The notes under the pieces were generated by a model, which had not been told where the DNA came from, made no database searches, and was given only the letters and a program-made list of their open reading frames with translations. 17,908 nt of DNA, taken from positions 1 through 17,908 of the forward strand of contig KN880813.1 of assembly GCA_000934385.1 (NCBI GenBank), written 5' to 3'. This document shows, one piece after another, positions 1 through 11,023 of the stretch. Position 1 is the first letter of the stretch. The number at the start of each line of letters is the position of its first letter. A program made the translations under genes and the position numbers. The stretch comes from Cylindrobasidium torrendii FP15055 ss-10 (lineage: Eukaryota > Basidiomycota > Agaricomycetes > Agaricales > Physalacriaceae).

Positions 1-511
1 GACCGGACCGACGCATCCGAAATCGCCGATGCAACCTGCGCCGACCTCCCAAAGGCCCCAGTGTGCCGCTTGAGAGCTTCATACAGAGATACACGACAGT
101 TGCTAAGTATTGGGTGAACCAGGCCCAACCACTTTGGGCCCATTTATCGCCAACGCAACCAAAGATGCACCACACTGGCTGCCTTTTTCGGTCGGTCCTG
201 CGTCTTTTGCTAGCTCTGCTGCGAGCGTCTCCTCTTCTACCTACCCGCAGGATTGACTTGTACTTACATCGACCCTTCTGAAGGGTTCATCTAGCATCTC
301 AGAAGGCTCAATCAATGCACCAGAAGCGCGCCCTGAGCTGCCCCAAGCCAGTCACGGGAAAAATCACGTGCTGGGATTTTGCCAGCGGGGTTTCGCATTT
401 TTAATGCAAAACCCTGTAGATAGATCAGTAATTTTTTTGGGCGATCAGAGCTCTCCATCTGTCCTCATCACCTCCATCCCTCCACCTTCCTTCCTCCGCC
501 CCGCCCTCACG
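1..511. other. Left-edge region and upstream flank of the karyopherin gene
   Basis: No gene can be supported here. The three plus frames are open at the left edge: frame 1 stops with TGA near 112, frame 2 with TGA at 71-73, and frame 3 stays open to 281. One of them could be the last exon of a gene lying outside the window, but none has a recognisable motif. From about 450 to 510 the sequence becomes strongly pyrimidine-rich (runs of TCC and CCTTCC), as expected just upstream of a highly expressed fungal housekeeping gene. A T7 tract lies near 432-438. Confidence 0.5.
365..370. promoter_or_regulatory. CACGTG palindrome (E-box-like) upstream of the karyopherin gene
   Basis: A perfect CACGTG lies about 142 bp upstream of the predicted start codon. 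This is the core site of fungal bHLH factors (Cbf1/Pho4 type). Placement in a promoter is suggestive, but a 6-mer also occurs by chance; another copy is at 5602-5607 in a gene-free spacer. Confidence 0.25.
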
Positions 512-3500
512 ATGGATGTAAGCGGAGACGGTTTCGACATCCAATGCAACCAATTCACATTGTCCATAGCCCAATTTCGCGCAGGGCCTCTACAATCTTC
601 TCCTTCAGACACTCTCGCCAGACACCGAGACGCTGAAGAATGTATGTTCTAAATTTTAGAAGCAAAGGTGGCATCTGACGGGATCCAAGGCTACGCAAAC
701 GCTTAGCAAGGAGTACTACAAGAAGGCTCAATGTATCCCAGCGCTCGGCGAGATCATCGCGTCCTCACCAGAATTCCCTGTGCGTGTCCAGCGTCTGTGG
801 CGGTGTTCAGCGCGTCTAATACCTGAATCATAGCTTCGTCAGCTCGCCGCTGTTGAACTCAGAAAACGAATTGCCTATGACTCGGGAAAGCTGTGGCTTG
901 AGGTTTCCCAGGACCTGCGCGACTCATTGAAGACGAAGCTCCCGGAGATAATATTCAAGGAGCCCAAGTGCGTGACCATCTTCCACTAAAGGGCTTCTAC
1001 TAATGTCCGCTTCAGTGCTTCAGTACGCAGCGCCTCTGCGCGCGTCGTCGCCGCCATCGCTGAGATCGAAGTCCCCCTTGGGTCATGGCCAGAGCTGCTT
1101 CCCCTTCTCCACCAGGCCTCCACATCAAGCGTCGCCGCCAGCCGTGAAATCGGCATCTTCATGCTGTTCTCTGTTCTCGAAAATATTTGCGAGGGTTTCC
1201 AAGAACACATGACAGATCTCTTCGCCCTTTTCGCCAACACCCTCATCGACGCCGAGTCTCTTGAAGTCCGTGTCACCACTGTCCGTGCCCTTGGAGTTAT
1301 CGCGCAATATATCGATGCAGACGACAAGAAGGAGCTGGTACGTGATACCATTTGGTCATCGGCTAGAAGCTGATTACTCGACAGGCCATGTACCAAAATC
1401 TCCTCCCCGGAATGATCCAAGTTATCGGTCAGGTCGTCGAGGCTGGCAACGACGTCGCCGCCCGCCATCTATTCGATGTTCTCGAGACTCTGCTTATTCT
1501 TGAAGTGCCCATTCTCAGCAAGAGCATTCCTGAGCTTGTTGAATTCCTCCTCCGCTGCGGTGGCTCGGCACAATTCGACCCCGAACTTCGTGTTCTTGCG
1601 CTGAACGCTCTCAACTGGACTGTCCAGTACAAAAAGTCCAAGGTCCAGAGCGCCAACCTTGCTCCAGTAATGCTTGAGAGGCTCATGCCCATCACTACCG
1701 AGGACGAGCCGGAGGATGTCGACGATGACGCTCCCTCGCGTTCTGCCCTCCGCATCATCGACGGCCTTTCGACAAATCTCCCCCCTAGCCAGGTCTTCCC
1801 CGCTCTCCGTACCCTCATCGTCCAATACTTCCAGTCACCAAATGCTCCCCAAAGACGTGGCGCTATGCTTGCCATCGGTATGGCCGTTGAGGGCTGTAGC
1901 GAGTTTATGGGCAACTACATGGATCAGGTTTGGCCGCTGGTCGAGGCTGGTCTTCAGGATGGCGATGCTGGTGTACGCAAGGCGACTTGCGTGGCTGTCA
2001 GCTGCTTCTGTGAGTGGCTCGAAGAGGAGTGTGCCGCAAAACACGCGATGCTTGTTCCCGCCATCATGAACCTCATCAACGATGAAACAACTCAACGACA
2101 GGCCTGCACTGCACTTGATGCGCTCCTCGAGATTCTCCCGAATGTTATCGACCAATACCTCAACCTCATCATGGAGCGTCTTGCTGGCCTCCTCGACACC
2201 GCACCCATCTCCGTCAAGTCGGTTGTCACCGGTGCCATTGGCTCTGCCGCGCACGCGTCTCGTGACCGTTTCCTACCCTACTTCCAAGGCACCATGGACC
2301 GCCTGAAGCACTTCCTCCTTCTCACTGGCGAGGGCGAGGAGAGCGAGCTCCGCGGGATCGCTATGGACGCGATTGGCACATTCGCCGAAGCTGTTGGCAA
2401 GGAGAACTTCCGTCCCTACTTTGTCGACTTGATGGACAACGCGTTCCAGGGTCTTGAGATGAACAGTGCGCGCCTCCGCGAGTGCAGCTTCCTCTTCTTC
2501 GGTGTTATGGCGCGCGTCTTCACCGAGGAGTTCGGCCAGTTCCTGCCTCGTGTCGTTCCCCCTCTCATCAGCAGTCTCAAGCAAGATGAGAGCAACGCTG
2601 ACTGTATGTGCAATCGTTCCAAAGTCTTAGCACATCTAACCCTCTTTAGTTGACGTCCAGGAGGCTGCCGCCGGCTTCGATGCCAGCTCTGGTTCTTCTT
2701 CCTCGAACGCCATCAACGTCAGCGAGGGCAAAGAAATCGAACTTGAAGATGTTGACATTGACAAGCTTATGGACGTCAACAGTGCCATTGCCGTTGAGAA
2801 GGAGATCGCTGCTGACACTATCGGGGCTATCTTCGCTGCAACCCGTGCCCAATTCTTCCCCTACATTGAGCAGTGCTCGCTCGAGTTGACTGAGCTATTG
2901 AGCCACTATTACGAAGGCATTCGCAAGAGCGCGCTCGACTCGCTTCTCGAGATTGTCCGCACTGTCTACGACCTCAGCGACCACGCCGAGTGGACCCCTG
3001 GCGCACAGGTTGTGAGTATAACGAACTGATTGCGTTTGCACACTGCTAAACATTTCTTGTAGAACTACCCTGTCCCAGATCAGCTCCGCGACCTCATCAG
3101 CCATGTTATGGGACATCTTCTTGACATGTACCAGACCGAGGACAACAAGTGGGTATCTTCGTCAACCTTCTTCGCCCCCTCCTTTTGTGATGATACATTA
3201 ACTCAGCTCACTTCGACGCCCATACGCGCATGAGACTATTCATTATTTATCTGATCCATCTTCGACTGTGTAACGTTGCATGTCGTACTGACAACATTGT
3301 CAGATCTGTCGTGTCCTCGCTCTGCGTTGGCTTTGCCGAGACCATGAACAAGGTTGGCCCTGCGCTCGTTGCAAACCGTCAGTGGTTTCTCTTTCTTCAT
3401 TCATCCGGTGTTAATGTTTCCTACAGACCTCGACCGTGTCTCCGAGATTGCCGTTCAAATCCTTGAGCAGAAGGCTTTCTGCCAGCAGGATCCCGACCAG

Positions 3501-4343
3501 GAGGAGGAGGAGGAGGCGCCTGAGGACCAGGCCGAATACGACTCTGTCCTCATTTCATCGGCTGGCGACCTTGTCTCTGCCCTTGCCTCTGTTCTTGGAG
3601 CCGACTTTGCCCCCGCATTCGGCACCTTCCTCCCGCTCATTGCCAAGTTCTACGTGAGTTTCGCGATGTCGCGAGTGAATCCATGCTCACGCTGCTCGTA
3701 GAAAAAGGGCCGCTCATTGAGTGACCGCTCGTCAGCCGTTGGCTGTCTGGCCGAGATTATTGCAGGAATGAAGGGCTCCGTGACCCCGTCGTCCGAGCGT
3801 CTGCTTGACCTCTTCTACGGCGCGCTTAGCGATGAAGAGTACGAGGTTCTGTCAAATGCCGCATTCGGACTTGGTCTCCTCATCGAGCACTCCGAGCAAG
3901 ACCTGTCTGCACACTACATCCAGCTTCTCCAGGGACTTGAGCCTCTCTTCAACGTCCCTGCTGGCTCCCCCGCAGCTCGGTTCAACGCTCGCGACAACGC
4001 CGCCGGTGCTGTTGCCAGGATGATTGTGCGCAGCACTGGTACCATCCCCCTCGACCGTGTTATTCCATTGTGGCTCAGCGCACTCCCGCTCAAGAACGAC
4101 TACCTGGAGAACCGTCCCGTATTCCGCTGTGTGTTCCACCTGTTCCAGACAAACAGCCAGGCGTTGGTACCACATCTCGATGCGCTCCTTGCTGTGTTCG
4201 CGGCCGTGCTTGACCCAAGTCAACCGGATCAGGTTGGCGACGAGATCAGGCGGGAGCTCATTGGCCTCATTGCGCTGCTTAACCAGCAAGATGCGGGCAA
4301 AATCCAGGCGGCAGGTCTTGCGCCATTCCTTCCTGGAGCATAG
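512..4343 (+). CDS. KAP123: Karyopherin-beta, Kap123/importin-4 type nuclear import receptor (11 exons)
   Basis: Exons: 512-517, 570-641, 690-779, 834-967, 1016-1337, 1385-2603, 2650-3011, 3063-3148, 3304-3377, 3427-3653, 3702-4343. Every junction has GT..AG and keeps frame, giving 1077 aa; yeast Kap123 and human importin-4 are about 1,080-1,110 aa. The start at 512 is chosen because Met-Asp splices onto PNFAQGLYNLLLQTLSPDT, the usual N-terminus of this family. An importin-beta N-terminal region follows (about residues 24-90, with LRQLAAVELRKRI). HEAT-like helical repeats fill the rest. Two acidic loops are visible: EDEPEDVDDD (about 314-323) and QEEEEEAPED (about 813-822). In yeast the orthologue works at the nuclear pore, importing ribosomal proteins and histones H3/H4 with Ran-GTP release. 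Introns are 46-54 nt except the one at 3149-3303 (155 nt). The first coding exon carries only two codons. Family assignment is firm; the small exons need cDNA. Confidence 0.93.
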
Positions 4344-4560
4344 ACGCGCGTGTATGATCCTTGGCCTTAGAGGGTTCCTCACCTGATACCCCTGCGGTTG
4401 TACAGTTGTTTGTTGTTGTACTACGACCCTTGTTGACTTATTCTTCCTCATACTGTAGATACGTTACGATTATCCCTTTTCATGACCCCCCAACTGCTAT
4501 TACTTACCTCCTGCCTATATACTGCTTTTCCGGGATCTTTATTGTTCCAGCATGCCGTCC

Positions 4561-4580
4561 ATCCATCCATCCATCCATCC
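4561..4580 (+). repeat. (ATCC)5 microsatellite
   Basis: Five perfect tandem copies of ATCC, preceded by a partial copy (TCC at 4558-4560). It lies in the probable 3' UTR of the karyopherin gene, so length variation would not change protein. Confidence 0.95.
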
Positions 4581-4702
4581 TCCATTTTTTCTTGTTTTCC
4601 TTTTTTCTCATCTCCTCGATATAAACTCGTGTGTTACTTGTACGTACTGTTGTGTACTGTAGACCCGACGGGAATCATGCCAAAAGGGCATTGGTTGTGC
4701 CA

Positions 4703-4708
4703 AATAAA
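4703..4708 (+). terminator. Candidate polyadenylation hexamer AATAAA
   Basis: A canonical AATAAA about 360 bp after the karyopherin stop codon. Fungal poly(A) sites often lack a strict hexamer, and the distance is long, so earlier T-rich elements near 4400-4460 may be used instead. Confidence 0.25.
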
Positions 4709-4745
4709 AGATATTCGACACAAGTTGCATCTGAGGCATTGATAC

Positions 4746-7700
4746 TATAATGGAGGATTGAATATTGAATTTTCAATTAGCGTTGACAGTTGTATAGAAC
4801 GCGACTGGTCACGCGACCGTGTCCAATACCATTGTGGCGGTGGGTATGGTAATCAATAGATATACAGCGCGCCGTTTCGATCAATCAATTGTTCTTGAAA
4901 GTACCACTCGCCTCAGCTACAAGAAAGAAGCGAGAGTTGGAAGCTTCTTCTGCGAATGGTGAAAGTCGTTGACTGCACTTGCCTCTGGACGTGCTCGTCA
5001 TAAGGGGAGCCGTGTTTTGCTTGCACAAATCTCACTCCTAGGCTGTTCGAGGGATTCCTGCGGATGCAACGGGCACCGAGGGAGCTTTCTTCGGCTATGA
5101 CAGTAGTACTTAGCATCCAACGTTCCACCTTGATTATGGAATCCAAAATAAACTATGCTTTCTGTGGGAGAGCGGTGGCGGGACCCCCAAGCCAGAGTAT
5201 CCAGCAGTCTAGAGGTTTTGCGAAAGACCTCGCCCAAGGTCAAGCGGGGAAACGCATGGAGAAGACATACACGAAGTTCTAAACCTGCGATGTAACAGTG
5301 GGTCTTCCTGACGGTGCCGGCCAACGGTTGGTACAACCCTTATGATATGGATGGTAGAGCCCGGGTGGTTTAAAGTGAAAATCAAAAGAGATGGAACGGA
5401 AGTAAAAGTGCTGAAAGCCGGCGGCAACGTGGATCGGGACCACCCCGACGGATATTGATGCGGCCGTCCCATGCTTTCCTTTACACGCTCACTATCTTTC
5501 ACTGTTTTATCGGGACATAACTGTGTGCTATCCTCTGCAGATATTTTCTGGACCTGGGAGAGACAGCGCTGACGGAGAGGACTGTGGTTTCCGGTTCAGA
5601 TCACGTGTATTCTGTGGCGTGAGTGCTGTTGGCAGTCCACTCGTTCCGAAGATTGTCGACCAGATGAATCTTCCCGCACACATCAGCGAACCATAGACGC
5701 CCTGTAGTGGTTTGACGAACGCCAGCTCAACGCGAGATGAACCAAAAGTCTAGACACGCGTCCGGCGTAACCGATGCGACGAGCGGAGTTGGATGACGAC
5801 GCGCTGGCGCATGGATCGTCGGGGAGCTAGTTGAGCAAGTCGATTGCGGCAGCGGATACCTCACTTGCGTGCCGCTATCGACCACAACGACTGGACTATG
5901 GCGTGAAGCACCGCCGTTTTCCTGCCAACGTCACCGCTCTACGTTGGCCGAGGCGCCGAGACGACCTAGGAAGGCCACAATACAACTGAAGAGTGCACCC
6001 TCTCTGTTTATGCCCTATTCCTGCTCTCGTTAGCATGTGTACATCCTGTGCTGCAGCATGCAGCCGACTGGGCAGAAGGGACAGTGGCCAAATCGGCCTG
6101 AACAGAGGTACGATGCCCTACAGTTAAATCGTACTTGATACCAATTTTTTGATCAAAGAACTTGGTGTTGCCTGGCCAAATCCACGTACCGAACGTTTAC
6201 CATCCTTCTATCTTCGTACAGAACACCGTATCTCTAGAAGAGAGAAGGTTACCCATGCAAAGAACAAGTACCGGCATCTCCGGTACGATGTCATTTATCA
6301 CAGTCGCCCGGGACGCGGATGGTTTTTCTTCCTCAATATGTTGTCGGAGGTCGAAATCTGCCAAGGGCTCATTCAGATCTATTCAAAGGCTTTTATATAC
6401 GATTGCTATAGCAGACTCAATTGTAAGTACTGAATTGCTTTCGCAATTCAACGGAAGATCGACAAACACGGAAGAAAAAAAGTCAATTTATATCGGTGCA
6501 TATGGACTCACAGTCGCTGCTGTCAAGGGTTCCTCCCGATAATTTTAATAGCCTCTATGTTCCGAGATGCATCGGGGACGATGAACGGATGCGCCGGAGG
6601 TTCATTAAACCTTTCACTTTCAAATCAGTAGAGTTTAAGCTCATGAGCCCGCCACACTTGAGTAAATTCAACCCCTCACCCTTTGTTTGTCCTCTCTATT
6701 TGTCTTACGGCATAGTACATGCTTGGTCCCGCTGATTAAAGCACCACCCCCAATAGCCCCCAACGACATATTGAAAAGCGGAAGCAAGCTTCTACTGTAT
6801 ACAGTTACAGTTTATAGTAAGGTCGGAGTTGAAAGTACTGTGTAACTCAGTAACCACACGAGATTTCAAACACCGTCCATTCAAAGAAACTGTACAAGAT
6901 CCCACTTTTGAATACGTTTCTTTTATGTATACGCAACACAAACGGAAGGATCGACACGGAGGAGGGCGCCGCTGTAGTAGGCGCGTATGGACTCCCCCCC
7001 GTCCGGACTTCGATTCTATTAGTATTAAATCGATATGTATGCAGTTGGAATGAATGAACAGACGCCAATCTACGCCCAATTGGCAACTTCTAAGTTGGAT
7101 TAATGAGAGTGAGCGTCAATGGAGTCCGCCACCGCATCGGGAGACGGGACGAACACAGGAGTCGTCGGGCGCGGGCCTCGGATTTCCAATTTCCGATTAT
7201 CCCCTGAACTGGAGGGAAATACCTTTGTTCCTCTGAACCACTTAAGCCTTTTATAAGACGTTGGAATGGCGCCTCAATTTGCAAAGAAATGGTTTGCAAT
7301 CCCGAGTCGTCGAGCGACGCGCCACGGGTCGGGAGGAGGAACCACGGATAGATATCCGACAACCGTCGGTCGTTTGAACTTCCCGGTGGTAGAAACGGAA
7401 ATCGGCGTGGAGGGTAAACTCAATGCAGATGGACGGTCCCGCGTTCTCGGAGCACGGACCCAGCTCGGTGAAATGAAGTGATGTTGGACTGTGGGAGATT
7501 TCATCTGGAGAGCGAGGCAAAAAGAGCGAGGAGGCCATGGTCCGTGTGCAAACGTGTGAAAAAAAAATTGGGCGCACATCGCCTGTTTTATGATGGACGA
7601 CAGGGTAAAGAGCAATACTTTGGGAGCAACGGTTCAAGCAGTACAAGTACAAATACGCGAATCGACAAGGTATGGATGGATGATAGGTAGGAGGAGAATA

Positions 7701-7822
7701 GAGCACAAATTGTCCAGAACACCCCCAAACGAATCACCGGAGAACAAACGAATGGAGAGAGGTCGAAAGTGAAAAAAAAAGTAAGAATTGGAAATATGAC
7801 CGTGTTCCTATATTTTGTTGTC
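4746..7822. other. Gene-free spacer of about 3 kb
   Basis: I see no supportable gene on either strand. The open frames are short, overlap in conflicting frames, and show no motif, signal peptide or splice-linked continuation. The stretch holds a CACGTG at 5602-5607, a weak decayed duplication (6381-6510 against 6879-6995), and, next to the HMG gene, sequence that probably includes its 3' UTR (about 7500-7822 on the minus strand). No tRNA T-loop signature was found. Confidence 0.5.
6381..6995 (+). repeat. Faint decayed direct duplication (arms 6381-6510 and 6879-6995)
   Basis: Collinear short matches recur 485-498 bp apart. ATTCAAAG occurs at 6381 and 6879. ACGGAAGATCGACA at 6451 matches ACGGAAGGATCGACA at 6942. 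GTGCATATGGACTC at 6496 matches GCGCGTATGGACTC at 6981. The order is conserved, but the sequence between the matches is strongly diverged, so this could be an old duplicated element or coincidence. Confidence 0.25.
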
Positions 7823-8800
7823 CTAGGCCCAGCCTGAGCTTCTGTCAGGGCTCCCGGCGGAAGACGGGGCTGTAGTGATGTTGCTTAGTGGTGGGAGTGC
7901 ACGACGTGAAGACTGCACGGCTGGTAGCGTGTGTGACGACCCGTGGGCCAGGGAATAGGGAAGTTGGGGAATCGGAGAGGCCGAATACGAGCGCGTGTCT
8001 GCGAATGGCGAGGCAGTGCTGGTCGAGCGTGGCTCATGATAGTTGCCGCGATCCGAGTAGCGGGAATCGTAGCCTCCCCGTGAAGACTCATACGACTTGG
8101 ACGACGGGCGCTCGTACGGCGACCCTCGCGAATCGTAGCTGGACCCATGGCGATCGTAGGAAGCGTAGGATGGCCGCGCCTGGTCTGAGTACGACGAGCT
8201 CGAACTGTACGATCCGTGGTTGCTCGAAGAGTAAGGCGCGTTGAGGGGTGGGAATTGGTAGCTGGGCGACGTGGGCGACGTAGACGAAGGGTATCCATCG
8301 CTGCCGCCAGAATACGAACGGCGCTCGTCAACAGGCGAATTGGACGCATAGCCGACGCCGTATGAAATTTCTTCCTTCGGCTCGACAGGGCTGGGCTCCG
8401 CCTTGCGTTTCTTGCGGGAGTTGTTTGGGCGGCGGCGATAGACGTAGTCGGGGTACTTGGAGTTGAAGGTGTCCTTGAGCAGCTTGGCCTGGTCAAGGTA
8501 GAACTGTTTGTCCTCTATGCTCATCGTCGTCCACTCGCGGCTGAGAATCTTGCTGATCTCGCCGGTGCGCATCGACTGGTTCTCAGATGAGACTTGGGGG
8601 CGCCGACGTCGGGCAAAGATCATGAAGGCGTTCATGGGACGCTTTGGGGTGCCATCTGCGTTGAGGCTCTGCGTGGTGAGCGACTGGGTGTCGTCTGCTC
8701 GTCGCTTAGCGTTTGTCGCCGTGCGCACTGCTTTAAAGCACGCACCATCTCCCGCATCGTCGTCGGTAGGGGTCAGCGCGTATGGCTCGTATCGGTCCAT
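7823..8800 (-). CDS. SOX/MATA-type HMG-box transcription factor
   Basis: A single uninterrupted frame encodes 325 aa. The HMG box spans about residues 52-120. It opens with PKRPMNAFMIFARRRRPQV, the signature of sequence-specific MATA/SOX HMG domains (Asn57 and Met60 in the DNA-intercalating region). It continues through SREW (Trp90) and closes with KYPDYVYRRRP. A basic stretch RRRPNNSRKKRK (122-133) is a likely nuclear localisation signal. The remaining 190 residues are disordered and rich in Ser, Tyr, Gly and Pro, with repeated SYDSR-like and SYSSS-like units. In fungi such proteins control mating, sexual development or stress genes (Ste11, Prf1, Rox1, Pcc1 relatives), but which subgroup this belongs to cannot be decided here. 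The start at 8800 is the first ATG of the frame, with a short acidic N-terminus. No introns are needed, which is unusual in this window. Confidence 0.9.
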   Translation of the reverse strand: MDRYEPYALTPTDDDAGDGACFKAVRTATNAKRRADDTQSLTTQSLNADGTPKRPMNAFMIFARRRRPQVSSENQSMRTGEISKILSREWTTMSIEDKQFYLDQAKLLKDTFNSKYPDYVYRRRPNNSRKKRKAEPSPVEPKEEISYGVGYASNSPVDERRSYSGGSDGYPSSTSPTSPSYQFPPLNAPYSSSNHGSYSSSSSYSDQARPSYASYDRHGSSYDSRGSPYERPSSKSYESSRGGYDSRYSDRGNYHEPRSTSTASPFADTRSYSASPIPQLPYSLAHGSSHTLPAVQSSRRALPPLSNITTAPSSAGSPDRSSGWA

Positions 8801-9130
8801 TCCAACGCGTCTCGGTGAGCGTATTAAATGCAGAGTGGAATGAATTTGGGTGGAAAAACTGTATTACCCTCACAATTGAGTCGTTTGAAATAGCGGAGAG
8901 ACGTGACTAGACATACATTGAGCGTCGGAGAGTAGAGTCGAGTGGGACGAGTAAAGCAGATGGAGATGGACAAGTGAAATGGTTGTTGACGTGCGCTTTT
9001 TAAATGCGGTTCAATGCACTCCTGCGGGAGGAGAGAGAGATGGGTGATGGAAGAACGAAGGAGACAGAGGCCGCTTCAAAACACCCACATTCTGAGAAGC
9101 CTGGGATGACAAGCACAACCCAACATCATT
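8801..9130 (-). promoter_or_regulatory. Upstream region of the HMG-box gene
   Basis: Read on the minus strand, a TATA-like ATTTAAAAAG (8996-9005) is followed by a long CT-rich tract (about 8925-8985), the usual arrangement around a basidiomycete transcription start. This predicts a 5' UTR of roughly 130-170 nt. A potential donor GTATGT near 8914 leaves open a 5' UTR intron. Confidence 0.35.
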
Positions 9131-10120
9131 TTGATCGCCGTACCCCCGGTACCAGGAGTTCAGGGCACTAGGCGATTTCCCCATTTGTCCATATCCCCGA
9201 TTTTACGATTTCAATCACACTTTTCAATACCAAATTCAACGCCAATCTCTATTCTGTGGGCACACAAATATGTCCCGAGCCGGCGGCAGCAACCTCCGCC
9301 ACGTCGGGCGTCTGGGCACAAACACCAATTTACTGTATTTCTTTGTGCATTTTTCACCCAAGTTTTCCCTCCTGATCTCGTCCGCGTCCACCCCAGATCT
9401 TAGATCTTGTCCCGCATCCTTCGGCCAATTCCGCGGCTCCGATCATGTACCGGAGGAGGCGGCCAAGTTCCCCGCGCACGAAAGTCTGTCACCTGAAAAC
9501 CTGAACCTTGACTGTGGCGCAGCGTTTCCCTTGCCCAATTCCCCCGTCGCTCCACCCCCCGTCCGCGCTAAGTAGTGGGCAGCAGACCACCAAGTGGTCA
9601 TGTATGATATGATCTCTCTCTGAGTCTTATGGCCCGTGGGATTCAGACATGGGGGAGGCGATTGAGAGGAGATTGGGTACAAAAAAAATCAGATAAACGT
9701 TCACTGCTTCTAGGCCTGTCTCGCGGAGAGGTGTGTCTGTCTGCCGTCATCAGCCTCTCTCCCAGCCCTAAGCCAGCCAGCCTGTGAGAACAAAGGCAGA
9801 CGCTTATCCGCTCTGCGACAACCGTTCGTTCCGCAGCGCCCCTCCTCCTTCCAAGCTCCTGCAAATTATCCGTGGGCGGATGCAGGGCGGATGCCCGAAG
9901 GTATGGCGCGCTCACCGACGGCGCATCACAATTCCCTGGCAATCCCGTCTAACTCCGAGTTGTTCAAATTCCTCTTTGCGGAACTATCTCGATCATAGCC
10001 GCCACACCCAGCTACGTGAACCTCGTTCTCTTTTCGAGAGACGGAATATCTGCTCTCAGAGTGAGCAATCTTCCGCTCGTCGCCTGTCTATGAATAGTAT
10101 GGTCGGCGTACAAGCTCCCG

Positions 10121-11023
10121 TCCTCAGAGTGCCAGCCAAGTCACCAAGATTGGATACCGAGCAGCGGCCATCTCTAGAATGGGGGTGAGCAGCTGCCATT
10201 TCACCCTTGTAGGTGAACGTGGGCGTCTTTCTGAGTCTAGCCTCACCGTGAACGCGAGTTTACCAGCCAGGTCCTTCAGGTACCTCGGGAATGCGGATAA
10301 AACGACAAGGTTTGCCGACGAATAAGAACCTCTTGTGAGCGCATGACAATTGATAACAGAACTCTGCGAGGTTCGTGCTCAAGAACCTGATGGAACTTTG
10401 AGCGACGGTGGCTCGTCGGGAGATTCTCGTCGGTCCGTCTCCGGTAGTATGCGTTCGAGAGCGGCTAGGAAAACACGCAGAACGCTATGTGTTTTTCCCG
10501 TTAGTCCATGTCCCCGTTCTTGGTTCGAGAAAGACATTTTTTCTCGAGCACACTACTTACTGCGGTATACGGAGTTCAGAAGTCGAAGCATCGCGACGAC
10601 ACAAACGGGAGCTTTGTAATTTCCGAGCCGTCCTCAGAGTCAGTCTGTGCAAAAAGATGGGGAAGGTCATCCATCCATCAAATTACTCACCGATTGTTGA
10701 GGACGCTGAACAGATCTTTCTGGCGGCTGGCCGCCATGTTTTTCTCGACGAGGTTCAGCCAAAGTCGGATCGACAGGGGAGGCTGTGTTAAACCTGCTAC
10801 ATAGGACTGTGGATTGGGATTTTCCTAACTTAAACTTCGATTCTGGTGAAAAGTCGGTCTTCACGAAAGTCATGGCACAAGCTTCCCCGGGGATATATTT
10901 TCGCACTTGACCTACCACTGCACGCTCATACTTGACTCGTGACATGTCCACAAATTTCGGTGTAACGAGATCACGGCGTCGTACTGTCCTGGCCCGCCAA
11001 CCCTGCCCAACATTCCTCAGAGT
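10121..11023 (+). repeat. Three dispersed copies of TCCTCAGAGT
   Basis: Exact 10-mers lie at 10121-10130, 10631-10640 and 11014-11023. The first two share CGTCCTCAGAGT; the last two share TCCTCAGAGTCAG. The flanks otherwise differ. Three occurrences within about 900 bp is more than expected by chance, but no larger unit is visible. Confidence 0.4.

Larger units (their letters stand above)
4344..4745 (+). other. Probable 3' UTR and 3' flank of the karyopherin gene
   Basis: This is T-rich sequence directly after the TAG stop, with repeated TGTTGT and TACTGTA motifs typical of fungal 3' ends. It contains a tetranucleotide microsatellite and an AATAAA hexamer at 4703-4708. No coding exon is apparent. 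Confidence 0.4.

Noticed and set aside
1388..2653. 421-codon plus ORF as an independent gene
   Set aside because: It is the largest internal exon of the karyopherin gene read past its splice donor at 2604.
4954..5029. Short peptide frame ending in CSS, considered as a lipopeptide pheromone precursor
   Set aside because: The terminal cysteine is followed by only two residues, so it is not a CaaX box, and the usual precursor features are missing.
7266..7481. 71-codon plus ORF preceded by TTTTATAAG
   Set aside because: The TATA-like word is only about 12 bp before the ATG, too close to drive that start, and the product has no recognisable feature.
7251..7706. 151-codon minus-strand open frame downstream of the HMG gene
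   Set aside because: It overlaps two other minus frames of 90-113 codons and two plus frames, has no motif, and has composition like untranslated sequence; most likely the HMG 3' flank.
10350..10804. Overlapping plus ORFs of 89-127 codons
   Set aside because: Three frames are open at once over this stretch, none with motif or start context; typical of chance ORFs in GC-rich DNA.
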